Source of the DNA: Eubacteriales bacterium
GTDB lineage: Bacteria > Bacillota > Clostridia > Lachnospirales > Lachnospiraceae
Assembly: GCA_030524715.1 (NCBI GenBank)
Contig: JAUNGB010000010.1
Span: forward strand, 23,768 to 87,767
DNA: 64,000 nt
Direction of reading: 5' to 3'
Position numbers and translations under genes: made by a program. Below the pieces are notes generated by a model. The model was not told the DNA's origin. It did not search any database and saw nothing but the letters and a program-made list of their open reading frames with translations. Below are positions 26,947 through 34,877 of the stretch, one piece after another; position 1 is the first letter of the stretch, and the number at the start of each line of letters is the position of its first letter.

Positions 26947-27705
26947 TTATTTCTGTCCCAGTAAAAAGGGCACAAAGTATTCTACCTGGCGGTACCACCA
27001 GTACCAGTCATGGCTGCAGTCCATGCCCCAGTAATCCACCCATGCATGGACGCCCTTGCTCTCCAGGATAGAATGCAGCTCCCTTGTGGAATCCGGAAGC
27101 TCCCAAGGCCCCTGGCCCACGCAGATGACCGCCTTTTTCAGATTATAAAGTCCGATATACGGATGATCCTTGGGCATATTTCTCAGATAATGTACCGGAG
27201 AATTATTATATACCAGATCGTCCATATAAGTTCCAAATCCATACTCCGCCGTATAGATCCCGCTTAAGGCAAGCAGTCCGTCAAACAGATCCGGGCGGCG
27301 GAAAAACAAATTAGCGGCATGGGTCGCGCCGAGGCTGCAGCCGAAGGCCATCACTCCGGGATATCCGGTCCAGCCATTGCGCTCATTGACCATCCCACGC
27401 ATAAACGGCACCATCTCATCGGTAATATACCGGATCCACTGCTCATAGCGCTCAATCCGCCACCGGGCGTCCCCGCCCTTATTGGACCAGGTTTCTCCAT
27501 CCATTGTGTCGATAGAAAAAACCATCACGTCCCCTGCCTCAATCCACGGCGCCCATACATCCGTCATATGAAAATTTTCAAAATCAAAGAAGCGTCCGTC
27601 CTGGCACGGGATAAACAAAACAGGACGCCCGGCGTGCCCGTATACCTTCCATTCCATATCCCGGCCAAGAGCCCGGCTGTATTCTTTAAAATACTGTATT
27701 TCCAT
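26947..27705 (-). CDS. Alpha/beta-hydrolase, esterase-D-like
   Basis: A 252-residue serine hydrolase. The nucleophile elbow is AFGCSLGATHAANLFF, an acidic residue lies in LLALSGIYTAEYG or later, and the terminal histidine is in GMDCSHDWYWWYRQVEYF. It resembles the YbbA/Fes/esterase-D family. The start at 27705 follows GGAGGGAGAG; in-frame ATGs further upstream fall inside an R3 repeat and are rejected. It is 25 bases from the ATP-grasp start. Substrate unknown. Confidence 0.8.
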   Translation of the reverse strand: MEIQYFKEYSRALGRDMEWKVYGHAGRPVLFIPCQDGRFFDFENFHMTDVWAPWIEAGDVMVFSIDTMDGETWSNKGGDARWRIERYEQWIRYITDEMVPFMRGMVNERNGWTGYPGVMAFGCSLGATHAANLFFRRPDLFDGLLALSGIYTAEYGFGTYMDDLVYNNSPVHYLRNMPKDHPYIGLYNLKKAVICVGQGPWELPDSTRELHSILESKGVHAWVDYWGMDCSHDWYWWYRQVEYFVPFLLGQK

Positions 27706-27751
27706 CTTCTCTCCCTCCGTTCCGTCCTTTACATAATGCGATAGTAAAGCA

Positions 27752-27792
27752 GGCGTCCGCATCTCGCTTTGCTGCACGCTCATGAATGCCGG
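27752..27792 (+). repeat. R3 repeat, copy 2
   Basis: Core CTCGCTTTGCTGCACGCTC ending ATGAATGCCGG, between the two esterase genes. Confidence 0.6.
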
Positions 27793-27807
27793 CTGCTATG
27801 CGGCCTG

Positions 27808-27844
27808 TTCATATTCCGCTTTGCAATATGCTCACGAATACAGG
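27808..27844 (+). repeat. R3 repeat, copy 3
   Basis: Core ATTCCGCTTTGCAATATGCT followed by CACGAATACAGG, 16 bases after copy 2, so the two form a near-tandem pair. Confidence 0.6.
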
Positions 27845-27847
27845 CTG

Positions 27848-28612
27848 TTACGCATGATACAGCAGCGTATTCATAAAAAAGGGAATCTGTCTCTCCCAGC
27901 TTGCCTCGCAGTGTCTTCCTCCCGGAACGATCCTGCATTCCAGCCGTACCTTCTTCTCGATCAGAAGCGCGGCCAGCTTGCCGAAATACCGCTCCATCTG
28001 CCCTCTTCCCCGCATTTCTTCCGAGCCGTAATCCATATACAGGACTGTATCGGGTCTCAGGGACGCACGGCGTATCAGCCGTTCCAGCCTGTCCGGATTA
28101 GTCCAGACAGAGGGCGACAGGGCTGCGGCTCCCCTGAAAAAGGGATTATATTCCATAAGGGCATAAAGACTCATCAATCCCCCCATGGAGCTTCCTGCGA
28201 TATAAGTATTCTCTCTGTCCGGCAAAGTGCGGAAATCCCTGTCAATACACGGCTTAAAGGTATACACAAGCCAATCCATTGTTTTTTTGCCCCATCCCTC
28301 TACCTTGCCGAATTTGGGATCCGAAAAGCTGTAGGGGGAATATTCCTTCAGCCGTCCGTTATCCGGGCTGTGATTGCATTCCACCGCCGCAATGATCATC
28401 TGTGTATTGGTATAATCCATATATTCCTTCATGCCCCAGCATTTCCCATAGGTGGCGTCACTGTCAAAAAACACATTGTGGCCGTCAAACATATACAGCA
28501 CCGGATAGCGCCTGCCCTGGTCATATTCATAGGACTCCGGAAGATATATGTAAGCGTTTCTTTCTTCGCTTCCGGTCAGCTCCGGAAGCGTGACTTTCCA
28601 TTTATGTACCAT
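27848..28612 (-). CDS. Alpha/beta-hydrolase, esterase-D/YbbA-like
   Basis: A 254-residue hydrolase of the putative esterase family (PF00756-like): RRYPVLYMFDGHNVFF strand, nucleophile elbow YIAGSSMGGLMSLYA, and a late histidine in VPGGRHCEASWERQIP. The start at 28612 has GGAGG five bases upstream; ATG 28624 has no site. It is a second member of the same fold as its downstream neighbour but of different length and sequence, so they may act on related esters. Confidence 0.82.
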   Translation of the reverse strand: MVHKWKVTLPELTGSEERNAYIYLPESYEYDQGRRYPVLYMFDGHNVFFDSDATYGKCWGMKEYMDYTNTQMIIAAVECNHSPDNGRLKEYSPYSFSDPKFGKVEGWGKKTMDWLVYTFKPCIDRDFRTLPDRENTYIAGSSMGGLMSLYALMEYNPFFRGAAALSPSVWTNPDRLERLIRRASLRPDTVLYMDYGSEEMRGRGQMERYFGKLAALLIEKKVRLECRIVPGGRHCEASWERQIPFFMNTLLYHA

Positions 28613-28628
28613 AGCCTCCTCCATTCTG

Positions 28629-28685
28629 TCTCATTCTGCACATTATATCTTGCTCTGCACATTCTGTCTTGCTCTATACATTCTG
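28629..28685. repeat. Three 19-bp tandem units
   Basis: Units at 28629, 28648 and 28667; the last two (opening TCTTGCTCT) match at 17 of 19 positions. They lie in the short gap between the membrane-protein and esterase genes. Confidence 0.55.
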
Positions 28686-28687
28686 GT

Positions 28688-29059
28688 CTATTCTTTCTTA
28701 TTCTCTTTTCTTCTCTTTCTCTGCGTTTCCTTAGGTTCTCTCTCTGTGCTTCTCTGTACGGAACGGATAATGCTGTACACGATCACGAGAAACAAAAGGG
28801 CTGCCAGCACAAACATAATATACAGAAATATTTTGATCTCTGTCAGGCTGTAGACCGTATTCATAAGAAAAGACAGCCCGATCAGAAGACATGCGGACGC
28901 CGTCAGGAAATATGCCTTCCTGGTCTGCATCCTTTTTCTCTCCGCAGGCGCGGCCACAATAAACTCCAGGGTCCATATGGGTCCTCTGCACCGAAACTGC
29001 ATCACCGCTCCGCACAGAAATATAAGTCCTACAATTCCTGATAATATCTCTCCTGCCAT
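28688..29059 (-). CDS. Small integral membrane protein
   Basis: A 123-residue protein with three predicted membrane segments (GEILSGIVGLIFLCGAVM; FLTASACLLIGLSFLMN; FLYIMFVLAALLFLVIVYSI) and a highly charged C-terminal tail (RSTEREPKETQRKRRKENKK). A GGGAGA site precedes the ATG. First gene of the esterase/ATP-grasp run. It resembles small DUF3784-like membrane proteins, but this is not certain. Confidence 0.7.
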   Translation of the reverse strand: MAGEILSGIVGLIFLCGAVMQFRCRGPIWTLEFIVAAPAERKRMQTRKAYFLTASACLLIGLSFLMNTVYSLTEIKIFLYIMFVLAALLFLVIVYSIIRSVQRSTEREPKETQRKRRKENKKE

Positions 29060-29203
29060 AACGCTTTCTCCCTCTGTAACACTATCACTGCAAAGCCATT
29101 ATATCATGAGAAAACCACCTCTGCACTATCTTTTTTAAAGAATTTGTGATATTCTGGTAATACTGGTAATACAAAGGAAATTATACATTATGGAGGTTCC
29201 CCA

Positions 29204-29977
29204 ATGAAAGAAAAACTTTACACGATTCCCCTTATGGACGCTTTCCGTTCAGGAGACGAATGTCCCTTCTGTTACATCGAACGCAGCCTTGAACAGCATG
29301 CCCTTGATTTTGTCCTTGGCCCGGGCGCCTCCTACATGGAAGAGGATATCCGTGCGGAAACCGACGCCCTTGGCTTCTGCCGCGCCCACTATAAAAAAGT
29401 CTACGACTACGGCAACCGTTTAGGCACAGGCCTGATCCTGAAGACCCATTTCCAGAAGCTGAACAAAGAGCTGGATGAGCAGATCAAAATGTTTGCCCCT
29501 TCCCACACCTCTTTCATGGGACGTTTCAAAAAGAACAAAGGCGAAGAGGCTTCCCATTCCACCTCCATTGGAGCCTGGGCCGCCTCCAAAAAAGAAAGCT
29601 GTTACATCTGCGACTATTACCGGAGCACCTATCAGCGTTATCTGGATACGTTTTTTGAAATGTACCGCAAAAACCCGGAGTTAAAAGAACTGTTTAAAAA
29701 CAGCAAGGGCTTCTGCATCCCTCACTTCGGCGAACTTGCGGACGAGGCCAACCGCGTCCTGCCGGATAAAGAGAAGCAGGAATTTTATGATATTCTTCTC
29801 CCCCTTATGAAGGAGAATATGCAGCGTATCTACGAGGATCTGGACTGGTTCTGCGACAAATTCGACTACCGGTACAAGGACGCGGACTGGAAAACCTCCA
29901 AAGACGCCCTGCCCCGGGGAATCCAGAAGGCTGCCGGAAGCTACCCTGCAGATCCGCCCTATACTCAGGACAGATAA
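29204..29977 (+). CDS. DUF6062-type protein with paired CxxC/CxxxH motifs
   Basis: A 257-residue soluble protein of unknown function. The N-terminal half has DECPFCYIERSLEQHAL and ALGFCRAHYKKVYDYG, and the C-terminal half repeats the pattern with ESCYICDYYRSTYQRY and KGFCIPHFGELADEA. This suggests an internal duplication in which CxxC plus FCxxH make two metal sites (inference). It matches the DUF6062 family of clostridia. It is monocistronic with GGAGG before the ATG and a terminator after it. Confidence 0.8.
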   Translation: MKEKLYTIPLMDAFRSGDECPFCYIERSLEQHALDFVLGPGASYMEEDIRAETDALGFCRAHYKKVYDYGNRLGTGLILKTHFQKLNKELDEQIKMFAPSHTSFMGRFKKNKGEEASHSTSIGAWAASKKESCYICDYYRSTYQRYLDTFFEMYRKNPELKELFKNSKGFCIPHFGELADEANRVLPDKEKQEFYDILLPLMKENMQRIYEDLDWFCDKFDYRYKDADWKTSKDALPRGIQKAAGSYPADPPYTQDR

Positions 29978-30059
29978 TGACAATTATACGTTATTAGCCA
30001 CACCCGGGCAGCCAGTGCAAAGCTTGGGAATGAACAGAAACCAGATAATTCCTGTGAAG

Positions 30060-30106
30060 CACAAAAACGGAGCCGGCGTCATTAAAACACCAGCTCCATT
30101 TTTGTG
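30060..30106. terminator. Bidirectional terminator between DUF6062 and phoR-like genes
   Basis: CACAAAAACGGAGC (30060-30073) pairs with GCTCCATTTTTGTG (30093-30106), with one mismatch. It overlaps the last codons of the convergent histidine kinase gene. Confidence 0.7.
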
Positions 30107-31413
30107 CCGCGCCCCGGCTCGCTGTCCATATGGATCTCCGCATGATGCAGAACCGCCCCATGCTTTACAATGGACAGCCCCAGGCCTGTCCCTCCTGTCT
30201 GGCGGGAATGGCTCTTATCCACTCTGTAAAATCTCTCAAAGACTCTTTCCTGTTCTTTTTTGGGAATCCCGATTCCGTTGTCCTCCACCCGGTAGCAGGG
30301 ACGGCCGTTCTGCCGCCCCACAAAAACCTTTACAGCGCCGCCTTCTTCTGTATATCTCACCGCATTGTCCGCAAGATTATAAAACATTTCATAAAGTACC
30401 TGACGGACTCCACGGACAGTGACCGGCTCCCCGTCCAGGGTAAGGGCGATATTCTTCTTCTCCGCCGCCGTCTGAAGCTGCGTTACCACATCCTCCGCAA
30501 GTTCCATACAGTCCACCGCCTCGAAGGGCATATCGCTGCTCTTTTCGTCCAGTCTGGAAAGCTGGATGATATCCTGCACAAGACTGCTGAGACGGCTTGC
30601 CTCATGATAGATCCTCCCGGAAAATTCCGGTATATTCTCTGCGCTTACCATTCCATTCATCATCAGCTCCGCATAGCCAGAAATAGACATCAGGGGAGTT
30701 TTCAGTTCATGGGACACATTGGCGGAAAATTCCCTCCGCACAGCCTCGGCCGCTATCAGTTCCTCCACCTGGCTGGCAATCTGGCGGTTCTGCTGATCCA
30801 CCCGCTTAAGCAGAGGCCGCAGTTCCTCATAGCAGACATTTTCCAGAGGATTCTCCAGATCAAGCTCATTGATCGGCCGGATCATATCCGTGGTCTGCTT
30901 CTGGACCAGAAAAAATTCCAGCACCAGAATGGCGATCACCAAAAGTCCCAGAAGGGTAAAGCTGGACATCATCGTCAGAAACACGCTGTCCGTTGTCTTT
31001 GCCACACGGAGAATATTCCCGTTATCCAGCCTGAGAGCGCTGTAAAAGGTCTGCCTCGACAACGTTTCGGAAAAACGGACCATTTCCCCATAGCCGGTTT
31101 GGGAAGCCTGGATAAATTCCGGCCGGTCGCTGTGGTTTTCCATTTCCTTCGGGTCTGTCTCAGAATCAAACAATACGGTTCCGTTTTTATCTGTAAGTGT
31201 GATCCTGCTTTCCGTCAGATCCCCCACCTTTTTGGTAAGGTACTTTTCCCCCACCTCATCAATGCCTGCCCGGACATATTCCGCCTCGTCTCTGACTCCC
31301 TGCTTCATATATGTATTAAATTTCCCATACATAACCACGCTGGCGGCAATAAATGTCAGCAGCACGGAAAGCACCACCAGAAAGCTTCCATGATTCATCA
31401 GACGCTGCTTCAT
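30082..31413 (-). CDS. phoR: PhoR-like sensor histidine kinase
   Basis: A 443-residue membrane kinase: membrane segments near residues 10-30 and 150-170 flank an extracytoplasmic sensor region, followed by the phospho-acceptor SANVSHELKTPLMSISGYAE and the ATPase boxes (YNLADNAVRYTEEGG, VEDNGIGIPKKEQERVFERF, GGTGLGLSIVKH). It starts two bases after the regulator stop. The adjacent Na/phosphate transporter with Pho-box-like promoter repeats supports a phosphate-starvation role. Confidence 0.88.
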   Translation of the reverse strand: MKQRLMNHGSFLVVLSVLLTFIAASVVMYGKFNTYMKQGVRDEAEYVRAGIDEVGEKYLTKKVGDLTESRITLTDKNGTVLFDSETDPKEMENHSDRPEFIQASQTGYGEMVRFSETLSRQTFYSALRLDNGNILRVAKTTDSVFLTMMSSFTLLGLLVIAILVLEFFLVQKQTTDMIRPINELDLENPLENVCYEELRPLLKRVDQQNRQIASQVEELIAAEAVRREFSANVSHELKTPLMSISGYAELMMNGMVSAENIPEFSGRIYHEASRLSSLVQDIIQLSRLDEKSSDMPFEAVDCMELAEDVVTQLQTAAEKKNIALTLDGEPVTVRGVRQVLYEMFYNLADNAVRYTEEGGAVKVFVGRQNGRPCYRVEDNGIGIPKKEQERVFERFYRVDKSHSRQTGGTGLGLSIVKHGAVLHHAEIHMDSEPGRGTKMELVF

Positions 31414-31414
31414 T

Positions 31415-32083
31415 CTATTCTCCTATCCTGTATCCTACGCCGCGCACAGTCTCGATCCTGTTTCCCGCGTCTCCCAGCTTCTGCCGCAGAGTACGCACAT
31501 GCACGTCAACGGTTCTTGTCTCTCCGTCAAAGTCATATCCCCATACATGGCACAGGATCTGGTTTCTGGTCATGACAAGCCCTCTGTTTTCCATAAGGTA
31601 CTGCAAAAGTTCAAATTCCTTACGGGTCAGCTCGATCCTCTTATCTCCGTCCTTCACCTCATGTCTGCCCAGACGCAGGGAAAGAGAACCGCATTTAAGC
31701 TCCTTATCCTCACTCTGTCTGCTGCATCTGCGCATAACGGCTTTAACCCGCGCAACAAATTCCATCATTCCAAAGGGCTTGGTTATATAATCGTCCGCTC
31801 CGCCCTCCAGGCCCTGTACCTTATCAAATTCCGCTTCCTTTGCAGTTACCATGATCACAGGTATTTCTCTTGTATCCGGATCCTCCTTAAGCTTTTTCAG
31901 GACAGAATACCCGTCCTCCCCGGGCATCATAATATCCAGAAGGATCAGATCAGGCGTTTCTTTTTTAAGGGCTGCCCACAGTTCTCTGGCATCCGCCATC
32001 CCCTTTGCCGTAAACCCGGTGGTTTCCAATGTATAAACAAGAAGCTCCCGGATATTTCGCTCATCCTCCACACAGTAGATCAT
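31415..32083 (-). CDS. phoP: PhoP/PhoB-like response regulator
   Basis: A 222-residue OmpR-family regulator: receiver domain with phosphorylated aspartate in PDLILLDIMMPGEDGY and lysine switch (DDYITKPFGMMEFVARV), then a winged helix (RKEFELLQYLMENRGLVMTR, TVDVHVRTLRQKLGDAGNRI). It is followed by phoR and lies 70 bases after the phosphate-transporter gene. Its promoter carries an 11-bp-period direct repeat, as expected of autoregulation. Confidence 0.9.
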   Translation of the reverse strand: MIYCVEDERNIRELLVYTLETTGFTAKGMADARELWAALKKETPDLILLDIMMPGEDGYSVLKKLKEDPDTREIPVIMVTAKEAEFDKVQGLEGGADDYITKPFGMMEFVARVKAVMRRCSRQSEDKELKCGSLSLRLGRHEVKDGDKRIELTRKEFELLQYLMENRGLVMTRNQILCHVWGYDFDGETRTVDVHVRTLRQKLGDAGNRIETVRGVGYRIGE

Positions 32084-32108
32084 TTTTATCGCCCCCTTTT
32101 GTTATAAC

Positions 32109-32156
32109 AGTATATCCGCTTTCCTCAGAATCCACAAGTATCTTAAGGGTATCTTA
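32109..32156 (-). promoter_or_regulatory. phoP promoter with 11-bp direct repeat
   Basis: Minus strand: TAAGATAC at 32156-32149 and again at 32145-32138 (11-bp period), then TTGTGG (32137-32132), 17 bases, TATACT (32114-32109). The repeat abuts the -35 box, the arrangement used by PhoB/PhoP-type activators. Confidence 0.6.
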
Positions 32157-33923
32157 CGGAAGCACATATTCCTTCCGCACTTCTTTAAGCTGGTTGAAAA
32201 ACGCCGTATCCGGGTCGTTCTTCATCACATCCAGATGGCTGTGAGTATCATACAGATCCTCCCTCACCTGAGTGACACAGACTCCGATATTGGAGCAATG
32301 ATCCGCGATCCTCTCCAGGCTTGTAGTAATATCAGAAAGAATGAAGCCCATCTCAATGGTACAGGCGCCTGTGCGAAGACGCTGCACATGGCGGCGCTTG
32401 AGTTCCTTGCTCAGCTCGTCGATAACCTCTTCCAAAGGTTCAATACTCTCCGCAAGCTTTACATCCTGCTTGTCAAAAACCGTATAGGCAGTCTCCACAA
32501 TGTCCTCTACGGCTCTGGAAAGCACATTCAGCTCTTCCATAGCCTTTTCCGAAAAGCTGAGTCCCTTCTCATGGAGTTCCTGGGCAGACTCCATGATGTT
32601 CACCGCGTGATCCGAAATGCGCTCAAAATCCCCGATGCAGTGAAGCATAATAGAAACGCTTCGGCTGTCCCTTTCGGAAAGATCCTTGTGGCTTAATTTC
32701 ACCAGATACGTTCCAAGCTCATCCTCATAGCGGTCAACCTTCCCTTCCATTTTTTCCACTCTGTCCGCCTGCTCCTTACTGTAATCCGCAACCAGGCCCA
32801 TAGCCAGACAAAGGGATTTGTGGGAATCCTCCGCCATACGCCTTGCCGCGTTTCTGCCCTGCTCTACCGCGAAAGCGGGCTTTTCCAGGAAGCGTGATTC
32901 CAGCATCATAAACTCCTGCTCCTCCCTGGAAGCGGCAACATCCGCCTCCGTATCCCGGATCGTAAGACAGGCAAGCTTTTCCAACAGCTTTGAAAACGGA
33001 AGAAGGATCACTGTAGCCGTGATATTAAAGGTACTGTGCAGCATGGCGATTCCCGCCGGATTAGCGGCCTGATCCATAAAATCAAAGCCTACTGCAAAAT
33101 TTATCAGATAAAACAGCGACATAAAAATAACGGTACCTATCAGGTTGAAATATAAATGCACCATAGCGGCACGTTTTGCGTTCTTATTCGCTCCGATAGC
33201 CGAAAGAAGAGCGGTTACGCACGTACCGATATTCTGCCCCATGATGATCGGAAGGGCAACACTATAATGAACGGCCCCTGTCATACAGAGCGCCTGTAAA
33301 ATACCTACCGAAGCAGAGGACGACTGGATGATCGCAGTCAATACCGTACCTGCCAGCACGCCCAGGAGCGGATTGGAGAATTTCAGAAGGATATTTGTAA
33401 ACTCCGGCACATCCGCCAGCGGCTTTACCGCGCCGCTCATGGTTTCCATTCCGTACATAAGAACGGCAAATCCTACCATAATAGTTCCGATATCTTTCTT
33501 TTTCGGACTTTTTAAAAACAACAGGAACACCACTCCGATCAACGCCAGAACAGGTGCAAAGGAAGTAGGCTTCAAAAGCCTGAGAAAAAAGTTCTCGCTC
33601 TCAATTCCCGCAAGGCTTAAGATCCATGAGGTTGCGGTGGTACCCACGTTCGCCCCCATAATAACGCCCACAGCCTGGGAAAGCTTCATGATCCCTGAGT
33701 TTACAAACCCCACGACCATAACTGTGGTCGCTGAGGAAGACTGGATCACAGCAGTTACGCCTGCTCCTAAAAGGACTGCCTTCAGCGGATTAGATGTCAG
33801 ATTTTCCAGAATCTGTTCCAGTTTACCGCCGGAGACCTTTGCCAACCCGTCTCCCATCACCTGCATTCCATACAGGAACATGGCAAGACCGCCTAATAAC
33901 GTCAGTATACTAAAGAAATCCAT
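32154..33923 (-). CDS. Na+/phosphate cotransporter family protein with PhoU-like domain
   Basis: A 589-residue NptA/PNaS-type membrane transporter. It has the paired signature repeats AVIQSSSATTVMVVGFVNSG and TAIIQSSSASVGILQAL in the membrane half (residues 1-310 or so), and a helical PhoU-like cytoplasmic half with LGTYLVKLSHKDLSERDSRS. It probably imports phosphate with sodium. It lies upstream of phoP-phoR on the same strand, and its own upstream region carries Pho-box-like hexamers. Confidence 0.9.
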   Translation of the reverse strand: MDFFSILTLLGGLAMFLYGMQVMGDGLAKVSGGKLEQILENLTSNPLKAVLLGAGVTAVIQSSSATTVMVVGFVNSGIMKLSQAVGVIMGANVGTTATSWILSLAGIESENFFLRLLKPTSFAPVLALIGVVFLLFLKSPKKKDIGTIMVGFAVLMYGMETMSGAVKPLADVPEFTNILLKFSNPLLGVLAGTVLTAIIQSSSASVGILQALCMTGAVHYSVALPIIMGQNIGTCVTALLSAIGANKNAKRAAMVHLYFNLIGTVIFMSLFYLINFAVGFDFMDQAANPAGIAMLHSTFNITATVILLPFSKLLEKLACLTIRDTEADVAASREEQEFMMLESRFLEKPAFAVEQGRNAARRMAEDSHKSLCLAMGLVADYSKEQADRVEKMEGKVDRYEDELGTYLVKLSHKDLSERDSRSVSIMLHCIGDFERISDHAVNIMESAQELHEKGLSFSEKAMEELNVLSRAVEDIVETAYTVFDKQDVKLAESIEPLEEVIDELSKELKRRHVQRLRTGACTIEMGFILSDITTSLERIADHCSNIGVCVTQVREDLYDTHSHLDVMKNDPDTAFFNQLKEVRKEYVLP

Positions 33924-33958
33924 ATTTTTTCTCCTTTACCTGTAGTTAATATGCCCTC

Positions 33959-34012
33959 ATTCTAATGTACTTATGTAAAATCTTCTCCAGCGCTATGTTA
34001 AATCTTTGTAAA
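33959..34012 (-). promoter_or_regulatory. Pho-box-like promoter of the phosphate transporter
   Basis: Minus strand hexamers TTTACA (34012-34007), TTAACA (34001-33996) and TTTACA (33979-33974) share an 11-bp phase, with a TAGAAT -10 at 33964-33959. They fall at about -60 to -22, matching the B. subtilis PhoP box (TT[ACT]ACA repeats, 11-bp period). Confidence 0.6.
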
Positions 34013-34016
34013 GAAA

Positions 34017-34060
34017 AAGGAAAAGGCACGCCTTTTATGCGTTTTTCATGCCTTTTCCTT
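34017..34060 (-). terminator. Terminator of the greA operon
   Basis: AAGGAAAAGGCA (34017-34028) pairs with TGCCTTTTCCTT (34049-34060); the minus-strand side runs into TTTTTCTTT. It follows the greA stop by about 55 bases. Confidence 0.75.
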
Positions 34061-34113
34061 TACAAAACCATTTTACAATTCAATGTAAAATATTTTACAA
34101 ATAAAGCAGATAT

Positions 34114-34614
34114 TCAGAATCCGCGGATCGCTTCTTCCTCCGAACCGGTCTTATCAATGGAACGGATGGTAAGATAATAGCTGCAGGTATCGTTCACCTT
34201 CACCAGTACACGGTCGCCCACCTTATGCCCTTTCAGTGCTTTGCCGATGGGAGATTCGATGCTTACGCGGTTTTCCAGGGAATTTCCCCGGATAGAGGTG
34301 ACAAGCTTATACTTTTCCACCTCGCCGTCCTCTTCAAAGACTACCTCAACGATATCATCCATGCCAACCTCTCCCTCCCGGGAAACGTCGGACACAATGT
34401 CTGCTGTTTTCAGTACTCTCTCCAGATAGCGGATCCGGCTCTCATTTTGATTTTTATACTGCTTGGCAGCCTTATACTCAAAATTTTCGCTGAGATCTCC
34501 GTGGGCGCGCGCTTCCTTAACAGCCTCAAGAGCCTCCTTACGGATCACAAGCTTCCGGTGTTCGATCTCACTGCGGATTTTTTCCACGTCTCCCTGCGTT
34601 AATTTCTCTCCCAT
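34114..34614 (-). CDS. greA: Transcript cleavage factor GreA-family protein
   Basis: A 166-residue GreA/GreB protein that rescues backtracked RNA polymerase. The N-terminal coiled coil carries the acidic tip motif AHGDLSENFEYKAAK, and the C-terminal FKBP-like domain has SIESPIGKALKGHKVGDRV. It is the last gene of the adenylation/GNAT/carrier operon, starting two bases after the carrier-protein stop. That is an unusual location; a second greA elsewhere would suggest specialisation. Confidence 0.9.
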   Translation of the reverse strand: MGEKLTQGDVEKIRSEIEHRKLVIRKEALEAVKEARAHGDLSENFEYKAAKQYKNQNESRIRYLERVLKTADIVSDVSREGEVGMDDIVEVVFEEDGEVEKYKLVTSIRGNSLENRVSIESPIGKALKGHKVGDRVLVKVNDTCSYYLTIRSIDKTGSEEEAIRGF

Positions 34615-34616
34615 AC

Positions 34617-34847
34617 TTATTCTTCCTGCAGCTTTGTGATCAACTGAAGCATTGCGTCAACAGAGTTGAAATTCTCCGGCTCGATGTCGTCAAAAGAAAT
34701 TTCCACATCAAAGGCGTCATTGATCTCCCCGATCAGTGAAACCATGTCAAAAGAATCCAGCACGCCGTCATCGATCAGCTGTGTTTCCATTTCAAAATCA
34801 ACCTCCGGTCTTAATTCCTCTAAAATCTCCATTAATTCTTCTCTCAT
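34617..34847 (-). CDS. Acyl/peptidyl carrier protein
   Basis: A 76-residue phosphopantetheine carrier with the attachment-site motif GVLDSFDMVSLIGEINDAFD (Ser modified by a 4'-phosphopantetheinyl transferase). It is acidic and resembles D-alanyl carrier protein DltC and stand-alone peptidyl carriers. It lies between the GNAT and greA genes, so it probably carries the amino acid activated by the adenylation enzyme. Confidence 0.9.
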   Translation of the reverse strand: MREELMEILEELRPEVDFEMETQLIDDGVLDSFDMVSLIGEINDAFDVEISFDDIEPENFNSVDAMLQLITKLQEE

Positions 34848-34877
34848 TGTCTTATATCCTTTCTTTTTTATTTTTTT

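Noticed and set aside
25632-29041. Plus-strand frames of 408 and 419 codons across the ATP-grasp/esterase region
   Set aside because: Antisense to genes with clear motifs; composition is typical of shadow frames.
30130-31575. 481-codon plus-strand frame opposite the phoR-like kinase
   Set aside because: Antisense of a complete histidine kinase; no start context.
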